Assembly: GCF_001625445.1 (NCBI RefSeq)
Contig: NZ_LWHG01000006.1
Coordinates: forward strand, 1-64,000
Length of the DNA stretch: 64,000 nucleotides
From: Haladaptatus sp. R4
GTDB lineage: Archaea; Halobacteriota; Halobacteria; Halobacteriales; Haladaptataceae
Direction: 5' to 3'
Shown here: positions 27,411 through 36,337 of the stretch, piece after piece
How positions within the stretch are numbered: the first letter of the stretch is position 1
How the letters are laid out: each line of letters begins with the position of its first letter
Notes under the pieces: generated by a model
Seen by the model: only the letters and a program-made list of their open reading frames with translations
Database searches by the model: none
What the model was told of the DNA's origin: nothing
Position numbers and translations under genes: made by a program

Positions 27411-28686
27411 GCGACGGGAACGGCCCGCGGTTGAACGCCGGAATGACGGTGGCGCTGCTCGCCGGTGCGGCGGGCGTCGTCACCGGAAACACCGTGATGT
27501 TCCTCTCGGCAGTCATCGGCTTCGTCTACGCGGCCTACCAGTTCGTGTCCAGAACGCCGGAAATCACGGTCGAAGTCGACCGGTCGGTGAGCGAGCGATC
27601 CCCCCGCCCGAGCGAGGACGTACGGGTGACGATGACCGTCGAGAACTACGGCGACCGTGCGATCCCGGACCTCCGTATCGTGGACGGCGTTCCGGACCAA
27701 CTCGGCGTCGTGGACGGGTCGCCGCGCCACGGGACGAGTGTGGGGCCGGGCGAAACCGTTTCGTTCTCGTACACGATTCGCGCCCAGCGTGGCGCACACG
27801 AGTTCGAACCGACGACGCTCGTGGCCAAATCCATGAGCGGGACGGCCGAAGCCCGCGAGGAGCGAAACCTGCCGATGACGATTACGTGTGATACGTACGT
27901 CGAGGACATGCCGCTGTCGCAGTTGACCACTTCCATGCCGGGGCACATCGAGACCGATGCGAGCGGCGAAGGTATCGAGTTCCACTCGACACGAGAGTAT
28001 CGTCCCGCCGACCCGATGAGCCGAATCGATTGGAAGCGGTTCGCGCGGACCCAAGAGCTAACGACGGTGAACTTCCGCGAGAGTCGGTCCGCGTCGGTCC
28101 TGCTCCTCATCGACGCCCGATCGAAGGCCTGTATCGCACGCCGGTCGGGAGAGCCGAACGCCATCGACCTCGCCGGATACGCGGCCGAGCGGATGACGGC
28201 CGCGCTCGTCCGGCAGAACGACCTCGTCGGATTGGCGCTGTACGGTGCACAACCCCTGTTTCTCGCGCCCGATGGCGGCCGCGAGCAGGTCGCCCGTGTC
28301 CGTCAAGAACTCGAAAAGATCGAGACGCCCCGGAAGACGACGAGCGGAAGCGGACTCTTCGGAGCCGGGCGCGACGAACGGATACGGGAGTCGCGGTTCA
28401 AGCGACTCCGGAAACGTCTGTCCTCCGAGACGCAGGTGATATTCCTCTCGCCGCTGGCCGACGACGTGGCCGTCTCGTCGCAAAACGGTTCGACGCACAC
28501 GGGCACGCCGTGACCGTCGTCAGTCCGGACATGACCGGAACGGACACGCCGGGCGGGACGGTGTCCGGTCTCGCGCGAGCGGAACGGTTGAACGAGGTGC
28601 GACGGAGCGGACTCCGTGCGATCGATTGGTCGCCCGACGAACCGCTTGCGGCGGCCGTCTCGAAGAGCACGAGGAGGTCCGCATGA
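27407..28686 (+). CDS. DUF58 domain protein (one frameshift)
   Basis: Two N-terminal helices are followed by a beta domain and the DUF58/vWA-like region with the signature STREYRPADPMSRIDWKRFAR, then VLLLIDAR and LVGLALYG. The frame breaks near 28483 within ...ADDVAVS, and the continuation AKRFDAHGHAVTVVSPDM ends at 28686. About 426 residues in total. DUF58 proteins accompany MoxR ATPases in chaperone-like or cell-envelope systems; a MoxR gene is not found in this window. Starts and stops overlap neighbours by four bases. Confidence 0.85.
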
Positions 28687-30175
28687 GCGTGAATCACGGT
28701 TCGACGCGCTTCGGTGGCGCGTTGGCGAGCGTCGTTGCGGTCTGCGCGGTGATTCTGCTCGGCGTCGGAACGGGTAACCTCGTCAGCGTCGCGGCGGGCG
28801 TCGTCGGTGCGGTCTGCATCGCGCTGGGCGCGAACGGGATGCAGTCGAAGCAGAACGAACGCCGAGCGGCCGGAAGCTCGCCATCGTGGGCGGTGCGATC
28901 GCACTGACGGCCTCCACCGGGCTCGGGACGCCGCCGTTGTTCTCGCTCCTGCTCGGACTCGGAATGACGGCGGTACTGCTCAACGCGAGGGTCGACCTCT
29001 CGTCGAACGTCGGCTTTCCGGTGTATCTCATGCTTCGGCGGTCCACCGCGGTGCTCGTCGTCGGGACGGCCCTCGCGGTGTGCATCCACGGCGGTCTCTT
29101 CAGGACGCTCGGGGGACTCAGCGGTCTGGTCATCGTCAACGCCGCCACGTCGAGCACGCTGGCGATGATCGTCGCCCTGCAAATCGGCTGTTTGGTGGCC
29201 GTCGAACTGCTCCATTGGGTGGTCCCGATACTGGACGATTGGCTTCCGGCGAAGGCACGACTCCGGCAGCGAATCCTCGAACCGTTCGGCTTCAGACTCG
29301 AAACGGTCCCGGTGGCCTACTGGGCGTTCCTCGCGATACAGATCATCGTCGTGTATTCCGGATGGGGACCGCGCTGGTTTGCGAGGCTACTGGCGTCGCT
29401 GTCCGTGCTCGGGGACGTAATCCGGTTGGTGTTCGGTTCGGGCGTGCTTCAAGCGGTCGTCGGTGCGATCATCCTGTTCGAACTGGTACTCCTCGCCGCG
29501 CGCGGGGCACAACACGTCATCATCGCGTGGATGGGTGACGAACCGCCCCAGACGCTCGCGTTTGCGGCCGGTGGTATCGGCGGCGTCGCGTTGGCGGGAC
29601 TCGTCGGAGCGGTATCAATGTTCGTCCCGTCGGTCGGATCGACGCTCGCGACCATCGAACCCTGGGGAATGGTCGAACAACTCGGTCCGGCGACGGTCAT
29701 CGCGGGAAGCGTTGCGGGCGTGTTGATTCTGCTCGTGTTGGTGCAGGTGTTCGCCGTGTTGGCGGTCAGACCGTGGGTCGCGCTCGATTCGGCGAGCGGA
29801 TTCGCGTTCGGCGGCGCGGCGCTGTTCATCGGCGCACTCGCCGCCGCCGGACTCGGAGCGGCCCCGGTCATCGTCTTCTGTGCCGTCGGTGCCGCCCTCG
29901 TGGTCCGAGACGTGGGCGACCACGCGGCGGAGGTCGGACTACAAATCGGGCGGGCGGCAGAGACACGCCGCGGTGAGGTAGCCCACGCGACGGGGGGACT
30001 GCTCGTCGCCGTACTCGGGGTCGGTCTCGCCGTCGGAACGTTATCGTTCGTGGGGCCGGTGTCACTGCCGACCAGTTCGTGGCGTGGGTATCTCGCGCTC
30101 GTCCTGCTGTTGGTCGCGGTCGTCTCGTTCACCCTCCTGCTTGCGACGGACGCGGAGGCGACGGACTCGCGGTGA
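28683..30175 (+). CDS. Large polytopic membrane protein of the DUF58 operon (one frameshift)
   Basis: Joined, about 497 residues with roughly 12 hydrophobic helices. The first part (MSVNHGSTRFGGALASVVAV) is separated by a frameshift near 28870-28880 from GRKLAIVGGAIALTASTGLG; one missing G explains it. No enzymatic motif is seen. The protein matches the fourth member (DUF7519 type) usually found in this haloarchaeal operon. Start ATG 28683 overlaps the DUF58 stop. It is likely a membrane component of the same complex. Confidence 0.75.
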
Positions 30176-30370
30176 CGACCGACGAGTCGCGGATTCGATC
30201 CGATACGAGACGCGACTAGATTCTCGGCCATCCATTCAATTGGCTATCAGATGTTGGCGTGACGAATTTTCCCATTTTGACATAAATTTCGCCGTGAGTT
30301 GGTGGTACTCGAACGGAAGGCGGGACGAAAATCTAGCGGTTTTAACGAGTTTCACGCAAAGAAATCGGCT

Positions 30371-31111
30371 ATGCAATCCATCGATGAGGTACATATCGCT
30401 CCGCTCGGGTTCGAATACGACCGAATCTTGGGTCCCGTTCGGGAGCACGGAGTGGACATCCTCTATCTCCTCGAACACGACGGTCCCGAATCCGACCACC
30501 CGGATTATCACGACGCATTGAAGGAGGAACTCGAAGCGGAAGGGATCGACGTCCGGTCGCGGACGGTGGACTTGATGGATATCTATGACGTGTTGGGAAT
30601 CGTCACGACGCTGGTTTCTGAACACCGGGACGACATCGTTCGGGTGAACGTCGCGAGCGGGTCGAAACTCTCCGCCGTCGGCGCGGCGATTGCTTGTATG
30701 GCGACGGACGCGACGGCCTACTACGTCCATCCGGAGGGGTACGCGCACGCGGACAGGGAAGAACGGCAAAGCTACGGATACACGGGTGAGGAAGTGCTCC
30801 CGACCTACCCCATCGAATCGCCGACGCGCGATCAAGTGTCGGTGATGAACTACCTCCAAGAGTCGGATACGGAGGTGTACACGCCGAAGAAGAAGGACAT
30901 TATCGGGTACTCCGAAGAGGCGGGACTCTCCTTCATCGCGGACAGTAATCCGGCGAACGACAAGGCGAAGTTCGCCCTGTTGAACGCGAACATCATCGAC
31001 CCACTGCAACGGGACGACTACATCGAGGTTCGGAAAGTCGGACGCCAAAAGCAAGTGACGTTGACCGACACCGGACACGACGTGCTCCGAGCGTTTCGGC
31101 ATAAACTGTAG
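30371..31111 (+). CDS. HFX_2341-type transcriptional regulator (CARF-like domain plus winged helix)
   Basis: The 246-residue protein has an N-terminal Rossmann/CARF-like domain (VHIAPLGFEYDRILGPV, then VRVNVASGSKLSAVGAAIAC) and a C-terminal winged helix from about residue 155 (DQVSVMNYLQES to VTLTDTGHDVLRAF). Such proteins sense cyclic nucleotides or other small ligands and regulate transcription; relatives with CARF domains occur with CRISPR systems, but no cas gene is visible here. ATG 30371 is selected since an upstream extension is not conserved-looking. It is monocistronic. Confidence 0.82.
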   Translation: MQSIDEVHIAPLGFEYDRILGPVREHGVDILYLLEHDGPESDHPDYHDALKEELEAEGIDVRSRTVDLMDIYDVLGIVTTLVSEHRDDIVRVNVASGSKLSAVGAAIACMATDATAYYVHPEGYAHADREERQSYGYTGEEVLPTYPIESPTRDQVSVMNYLQESDTEVYTPKKKDIIGYSEEAGLSFIADSNPANDKAKFALLNANIIDPLQRDDYIEVRKVGRQKQVTLTDTGHDVLRAFRHKL

Positions 31112-31593
31112 CGACGAGGTGGAAGTGGTCGGAGGGTGTTCGACGTGCAGGAAGGACGCCGAACGGAGTGTTAGGAACGAATCGAGTGCGGTGAGTACGG
31201 ATAGATAGAATAGTATGGTGTGTGTTGATACTATCGACAGTAACGTTGCTATTGATAGTAAGATGGAAGTACTGAATTAGGTATCGGGTATAGAAATAAT
31301 CGATGACGACGTAGCGGCCCACCACCCCCGGTCGTTCCCCCCAACGACGCGCTTCGGCCCACATCGCCCGTGGTCCCGTACCGCCCTCGGTGCCACGCCA
31401 GCTTCCACCCCCCAACCCCATCCCGCTCCCGCCCACTCACCTCTCGCCCCCAACGGTTCCCGGTGGGTCGCAAAACGGTTCGTCATCCCTTCTCCTTCGA
31501 TGATTCGAACGTCGTGATTGTCCGGAACGGAAGTGTGAAATTGGTGTCGAATTCGAGCGGTACGCGAAAAAGCGCATCGAGCGGAGTGGCCAG
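31112..31593. other. Non-coding stretch with a C-rich tract
   Basis: About 480 bp without a gene. Positions 31200-31310 are AT-rich; 31315-31460 form a strongly C-rich (plus strand) tract with CCACCCCCC, CAACCCC and CGCCCCC runs. It slightly resembles the ends of the palindromic elements at 34389 and 61190 (CCCCAACC) but lacks their hairpins, so it may be a decayed copy. Confidence 0.4.
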
Positions 31594-31974
31594 TCAGCGA
31601 TTCATCCGGATGTATTCCATCAACCCACGTATCGTCGCCTGTAAGTCCGCCTTGTCGACCGGCTTTTCGAGAATGGTCTGTGCGCCGCGGCTGACCGCTT
31701 TCTGTCGCATTGCGGGTGGTATCTGTGCGGCGAGGACGAGCATAGGGATGTCGCGGGCGTTGAGTTGTTCACACCGTTTCCAGATGTCCTCGGTGAAGCC
31801 GTCCACGTCGTGGTCGGCGAGGGCCACGTCGTCGCGTTGTTCGAGCAGTTCGTCGAACTCACCCATGCTGGTCGCTATTTCGACGTCGTAGCCGCCGTTC
31901 TTGAGCAGGTCAGCGAGCAGTTCGAGGTTTCGCTCCCGTTTTCCCAGTGCGAGGATGAGAGCCGCTTCACCCAT
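31594..31974 (-). CDS. Degenerate receiver-domain protein paired with KaiC-like ATPase (copy 1)
   Basis: The 126-residue protein has a receiver fold: phosphoacceptor-like Asp in VALADHDVDGF, the switch region VLAAQIPP and the conserved Lys in ILEKPVDKADL. The N-terminal acidic pair that binds Mg2+ is replaced by LGKRERN, so phosphorylation may be lost. It overlaps the KaiC-like gene by eight bases, so the two are co-expressed. A paralogue is at 35969-36337. It probably modulates the partner ATPase or relays a signal; this is inference. Confidence 0.8.
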   Translation of the reverse strand: MGEAALILALGKRERNLELLADLLKNGGYDVEIATSMGEFDELLEQRDDVALADHDVDGFTEDIWKRCEQLNARDIPMLVLAAQIPPAMRQKAVSRGAQTILEKPVDKADLQATIRGLMEYIRMNR

Positions 31975-33442
31975 TATTCGTCTCCGATTGTCCTCGCGCC
32001 CAATCTGGAGAACCGGAGAGAACACCGCTGAGTTCGTCCAACGGTTCGCCGACTTTGAGTCCGTGTTCGGTTATCTGGAACTCGCGGAGCATCCGTTCGA
32101 AATCGCTCGTGCGTTTCTTCAGGACGCCGATTGCCTTGCGCATCTCACCCGCCACTTCGAGGTGCCGAAGGAAAACGATATTGTCGGCGAGATAGCTGAT
32201 ACCTGCCTCCGTCGCCTGGAACTCGCCGGTGACGGAGTCGATTTCGTCCACGAGGATGACGGTGATTCCCATGTTCTTCAGATACCGACAGAGCGTGTGG
32301 AGTTTGCGAACCAACACGCGGTCGTCGTCGTCTCGAAGCGAGAGTTTGTAACCGTCGATGCCGTCGATCATGACGATACTGGTGTCGTTATCCTCGACGT
32401 CCTTCCGCACTCGATAGGCGAATTCGGTCGCCGAGCAGTCGAGCGGTTTCATCTCCTCGACCGTGAGTGCCCCCTGTTCTTCCATCTGCTTGACGGGGAT
32501 GTTGATATTTTGGCTGCGTTCGCGGAACGTCTCCAGCGTCTCTTCGAACATGTACATAACCGACCGCTCGCCGCGTCCAGCGGCCTCCTTCATGAACTGC
32601 GTCCCGACGGTCGTCTTCCCGACGCCGGTCGGCCCGCTGAGGATGGTGATGGTCCCGCGTTCGAATCCACCGTTGAGCAGTTGGTCCACCTCGGGGACAC
32701 CCGAGGAGATGGCGTCGAGTTCGAACTCCTTGGAGTACTCGCCGGGGGTGAGTTCGGGAAAGACGGCGATGCCGCCGTCCTGAATCCGCATCGCGTGGTC
32801 GCCCTCGTTGACCGACGACCCACGGAATTTGGGGACGTTGATCGTCCGTCCGTGTGCGGTGTGTTCGAGTTCGATGGTACCGTCCGTCATGTACTGAAGG
32901 TCGTCGTCGGACGACTCGTCGCTGTGCTGTGACGTGAACAGGACGGTCGCACCCTGTTCTTTCAGGTAGTGCATGAACGCGATGACCTGCTTCCGGAACT
33001 GGTAGTCGTTGGACGTGAGGTGACGAAGTCGAGTGAGCGGGTCGATGAACACCCGATCCGGGTCGATGGATTCGACGCGGTCCGTAATCGCCTGCGTGAG
33101 CGGTTCCTGCTCCACTTCGCTGGGCGTGAAGATGTCGTACGATTGCTCGTCGACGAACACGTCCGAGTCGGGACTCAAATCGAGGAAATGAACGTCGGAG
33201 AGATCGATGTCGAGCGTGGAAGCGTTGTCACGGATGTCGTCCTCGGATTCCTCCAGATTGACGAACAGTACCGTCTCGTCCGAATCGACACCTTCCGTGA
33301 GATACTTCATTCCAAGAATCGTTTTGCCCGTCCCCGGATCACCCCGGAGAAGATAACTTCGTTCCGCAATAAATCCACCCCGTAGAATCTCGTCGAGACC
33401 CGGTGTTCCAGTCAAAATTTTTGTCAGTTTGGAATCACTCAT
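31967..33442 (-). CDS. KaiC-like ATPase, double RecA domain (copy 1)
   Basis: The 491-residue protein has two RecA/KaiC domains, with Walker A GDPGTGKT near residue 38 and GPTGVGKT near 275, catalytic glutamates in VNLEESEDD and YMFEETLET, and Walker B strands RVFIDPLTRL and IVMIDGIDG. KaiC phosphorylation sites are not evident, so it is an archaeal KaiC-like signalling ATPase rather than a clock protein. It forms an operon with the receiver protein downstream; two TATA-like boxes (ATTATATA, AATATAG) lie within 60 bp upstream. Intact reading frame, in contrast with the paralogue at 36334. Confidence 0.92.
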   Translation of the reverse strand: MSDSKLTKILTGTPGLDEILRGGFIAERSYLLRGDPGTGKTILGMKYLTEGVDSDETVLFVNLEESEDDIRDNASTLDIDLSDVHFLDLSPDSDVFVDEQSYDIFTPSEVEQEPLTQAITDRVESIDPDRVFIDPLTRLRHLTSNDYQFRKQVIAFMHYLKEQGATVLFTSQHSDESSDDDLQYMTDGTIELEHTAHGRTINVPKFRGSSVNEGDHAMRIQDGGIAVFPELTPGEYSKEFELDAISSGVPEVDQLLNGGFERGTITILSGPTGVGKTTVGTQFMKEAAGRGERSVMYMFEETLETFRERSQNINIPVKQMEEQGALTVEEMKPLDCSATEFAYRVRKDVEDNDTSIVMIDGIDGYKLSLRDDDDRVLVRKLHTLCRYLKNMGITVILVDEIDSVTGEFQATEAGISYLADNIVFLRHLEVAGEMRKAIGVLKKRTSDFERMLREFQITEHGLKVGEPLDELSGVLSGSPDWARGQSETNNG

Positions 33443-33593
33443 GCGCGCGTTGATATAGATGTCCAGTGGGAGGCTATATTTCTATCGGAATATATAATCC
33501 GTAATCGAACGACGAGTGGTAGTAATACAATGTTTTAAGTAGGGAAGTCGGGCGACGAGATTTTTATCACACAGGTTCGAGAATCGAACGAAC

Positions 33594-34253
33594 ATGTTAC
33601 GCGACTGTACCCATCCGTTGACTTCGGCGACGACGGTGTACCCCGGTGACCCGCGCGTCGAGTGCACCCCCCACGCGACACACGAGGAGGATGGCTACCG
33701 CGTCACCAGCCTCGAACTCGGAACCCACAGCGGGACGCACGTCGACGCACCCAGCCACACCGAATCCGACGGTCGGACTCTCGATTCGTTTTCCATCGAG
33801 ACGTTCGCGTTCGACGCCCGTCTCGTGGACTGTCGAGGAAAGGACCCACGCGAACCCATCGAACGGGAGGAGTTGGTGGAGTCGGAGGAGGATTCGAACG
33901 ACGAGTCCGACGCCGACCTGCTCGTCCTCCACACCGGGTGGGACGCTCACTGGGGCATGGACGCCTACTTCGACCACCCGTATCTCACGGCCGACGCCGC
34001 GGCGTGGTGCGCCGACCACGACTACCACGTCGGCATCGACGCCCTCAACGTGGACCCCACACCGACCCAAAACGCCGGCGACGCCGAACCCGACGGCATC
34101 CCCACCCACCACGCGCTCCTCGGCACGGATCACCTGATTCTAGAAAATCTGATGAATCTAGACGGGCTTCCCGAGCGGTTTCGACTCTCGGCGTTTCCGC
34201 TAGCCGTGGCTGATGCAGATGGTGGGCCGGTTCGTGCCGTCGCGGAATGGTGA
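33594..34253 (+). CDS. Cyclase family protein (kynurenine formamidase-like)
   Basis: The 219-residue protein has the family metal-binding motif HSGTHVDAPSH near residue 45 and the second His/Asp region GIDALNVDP, with TGWDAHWGM in between. It begins MLRDCTHPLTSATTVYPGDP as usual for this family. These enzymes hydrolyse N-formylkynurenine, isatin or related amides; the exact substrate is unknown, and no tryptophan-degradation gene is nearby. It is divergent from the KaiC-like gene with a 150-bp promoter region between. Confidence 0.9.
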   Translation: MLRDCTHPLTSATTVYPGDPRVECTPHATHEEDGYRVTSLELGTHSGTHVDAPSHTESDGRTLDSFSIETFAFDARLVDCRGKDPREPIEREELVESEEDSNDESDADLLVLHTGWDAHWGMDAYFDHPYLTADAAAWCADHDYHVGIDALNVDPTPTQNAGDAEPDGIPTHHALLGTDHLILENLMNLDGLPERFRLSAFPLAVADADGGPVRAVAEW

Positions 34254-34388
34254 GCGGACCAGTACTGGAACCGACTGAAAAGTACTGGGGCACCGTCACA
34301 ACGAGTTTGAAAACCTCCAACCCGCTCGCGTCGAAGGGAGGTGGTTAGGTTTGCTTTGATTTCAGCAACCGAGCCACATCATACCGCT

Positions 34389-34822
34389 ACCGCAACCGCC
34401 CACACTCTCCCCAACCGATTCACTCCGCCGCTCACGTTCGTTCGCGTCGTCAGTTATCCCTCGCACGTGGCGCACTGCCGTGCGCCACCGTCAGAGCAAA
34501 GCTCTGACGAGCCACTCGTTCGCTTTGTCGCCGGCGCTTCGCGTCGCTTCCAGCGGGACCGACGGTCCGCCCGCTCACGAGGACGTCGCGCGCCGTGGCA
34601 GTTGGTCCGTAGCGCCCACCCCGTCCACCCGGGTGCGCGCGGGCCAACAAGCCCGAGGGGAGCAGTCATCCTCGGGCTTGTTGGCTATCGTGCGAGGGAC
34701 GAGCGGAACGAGTGTAGTTCCCGTGAGTCTGCGAACGGGAGCACGGAAGAGCTTCGCTCTTCCGGCGCGAGTGGAGTGAATCGGTTGGGGAGGGCGTGGT
34801 CCGGGGTGCGGCGGCGGTTGCG
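34389..34822. mobile_element. Multi-hairpin palindromic element, copy A
   Basis: Inverted ends: ACCGCAACCGCC near 34389-34400 with GGCGGTTGCGGT near 34810-34822, and a perfect 20-bp pair at 34407-34426 and 34773-34792 (CTCCCCAACCGATTCACTCC and its complement). Inside are hairpins TGGCGCAC/GTGCGCCA, GTCAGAGC-AAA-GCTCTGAC, CAAGCCCGAGG/CCTCGGGCTTG and GGAAGAGC-TTC-GCTCTTCC, plus CCCTCGCACG/CGTGCGAGGG. No protein is encoded. Blocks are shared, in inverse orientation, with 61190-61430. Confidence 0.8.
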
Positions 34823-34838
34823 GTGGGATTGAAAGGGG

Positions 34839-34936
34839 CGCCTGTTCACGCTTGTTTTAGTCGCTGTGGAGGCTACTATTCTGGCCGAACGTGGCGGAGA
34901 GGCCAGAATATCCGTCACAGCGACCGTGAACGGGCG
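34839..34936. repeat. Three-part long hairpin
   Basis: Pairs: CGCC/GGCG (34839-34842, 34933-34936), GTTCACG/CGTGAAC (34844-34850, 34925-34931), GTCGCTGTG/CACAGCGAC (34860-34868, 34916-34924) and TATTCTGGCC/GGCCAGAATA (34877-34886, 34901-34910), with a 14-nt apical loop. It is immediately right of element A and about 100 bp beyond the 3' end of the nuclease gene. It may be an RNA, a terminator or an element end. Confidence 0.6.
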
Positions 34937-35036
34937 GGGGCTTTCGGGGCCATCATCGTAGTCGCTGAAATCACGAGATTGCGTAGCAAGCTCAGTCGGA
35001 GTCGAAATCGACCTCAAAAACCCGAAAAACAATCCG

Positions 35037-35783
35037 TTACTCCACGTGTTGGGCGAAGACGTCGTGATGGAGTTCGTCGCAGGCGTGTTCCAGAATCGAT
35101 TCCAAGTTCTGCGTGTCGTACTGATTGTATTCGATCAGGGTTTCCAACGCCTCCTCGTCGCCCGCTTCGTACTGGTGCCAGAGGCGGACGGCGTCCTCGC
35201 CGCCGATGTCCATGCCGCCGCGGGAAATTCCGAGGGCGGACTCCACGGCACTCAGGCCACCCGTGAGACCGAGGCGCTTGCAGGTGTACATCAGGTCGAC
35301 GTGCGGCGTGTCGAGCGAAAGGTCGAACTCGTGTTCGAGGAACGGTTGGTCGAAGCGTTTGCCGTTGAACGAGACGACGAGGTCCGACTCGCCGAGTTCG
35401 CGCTGGAGGGCTTCGGCGGTCAGGTCGTCGCCGCGGACGAGGGTCTTCGTCTCGCCGTCGCGATGGAGGCTGACGGTGGTCGTGACGCTCGAAAAGTGGC
35501 TCAAACCGGTGGTCTCGATGTCGAAGAAGCAGGTGTCCGAGCGGAAGTTCTCGTACAATCGCCAGCTCTCGCTGGAGGGAAAGGCCGAGGCGAAGAAGGC
35601 GGAGTTGCCGTCGTCCAAGTGCTCGCTCGCGGTGGCGATGAACGACTCGATTCGGTCGCCCGTGGCGCTCCCGACGTGGGACGGGTCGAACTCGTCCCAG
35701 TGGGTGACGCCGTTTCGCCACAGTTTCTGCTCCGTCTTCTCGCCCACCCCGCGGACGGGAATGAAACTGTTCTCGATTCGCAT
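35037..35783 (-). CDS. Ribonuclease H-like exonuclease-domain protein (YprB-like)
   Basis: The 248-residue protein has an N-terminal helix-hairpin-helix-like part (FIPVRGVGEKTEQKLWRNGV) and a DEDDy-like nuclease fold: CFFDIETTGLSH, SFNGKRFDQPFL, DLMYTCKRLGL and the final YNQYDTQNLESI. These residues match the YprB RNase H-like family of predicted 3'-5' exonucleases. The role in DNA repair or RNA processing is inferred. It is followed by the three-part hairpin and palindromic element A. Confidence 0.85.
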   Translation of the reverse strand: MRIENSFIPVRGVGEKTEQKLWRNGVTHWDEFDPSHVGSATGDRIESFIATASEHLDDGNSAFFASAFPSSESWRLYENFRSDTCFFDIETTGLSHFSSVTTTVSLHRDGETKTLVRGDDLTAEALQRELGESDLVVSFNGKRFDQPFLEHEFDLSLDTPHVDLMYTCKRLGLTGGLSAVESALGISRGGMDIGGEDAVRLWHQYEAGDEEALETLIEYNQYDTQNLESILEHACDELHHDVFAQHVE

Positions 35784-35968
35784 CGACCGAAGGATATGCC
35801 GAGACGGTTAAAGGCGTTGTCTCTTGCGGACGGGAACGACCGACCCGGCGAACGAGAACGAGTACGACGAGAGACAAGTGCGACGAGAGATGAGAGAGGC
35901 GAGAGCGACGAGAGATGAGCGAGGCAAGTACGACGAGAGACGCGAACGAGCCGATGACGCCGAACTCC

Positions 35969-36337
35969 TTACGTCGTCGAGAGCATGCCGCGAATCGTCG
36001 CCCGTAGATCGGCCGTGTCGACCGGCTTTTCGAGAATAGAGCGAACGCCGCGACTGATGGCTTCGCGGCGGACGTGTGGCGGGGTTTCGGGTGTGAGAAC
36101 CACGGTCGGGATGTCGCGTTCGTTCAGGTAGCCACACCGCTTCCAGAGGTCGGCGGTGTACCCTTCGGTGTCGAGAACGGCGATGGTGATGGAATCCTCG
36201 CCCCGAAGGACGCTGTCGAACTCCTCGACCGTCGAGACGGGCCTGGTTTCACATCCCTCCTCGTTGACGAGGTCGGTGAGGAGGGACTGATTGCGCTCGT
36301 TTTTGCTCAAAACGAGCACGAGCGATGCGTCGGTCAT
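35969..36337 (-). CDS. Degenerate receiver-domain protein paired with KaiC-like ATPase (copy 2)
   Basis: The 122-residue product is a paralogue of the protein at 31594: SLVLVLSKNERNQSLLTDLV, acceptor-like Asp in IAVLDTEGY, VLTPETPP and the Lys in ILEKPVDTADLRATIRG. The acidic pair is again replaced by SKNERN. Its ATG overlaps the stop of the KaiC-like gene by the four bases ATGA. It likely interacts with that ATPase. Confidence 0.8.
   Translation of the reverse strand: MTDASLVLVLSKNERNQSLLTDLVNEEGCETRPVSTVEEFDSVLRGEDSITIAVLDTEGYTADLWKRCGYLNERDIPTVVLTPETPPHVRREAISRGVRSILEKPVDTADLRATIRGMLSTT

Noticed and set aside
34450-34832. Protein-coding frames inside palindromic element A
   Set aside because: Frames are a by-product of the GC-rich palindromes, differ between copies A and B and have no start signals.
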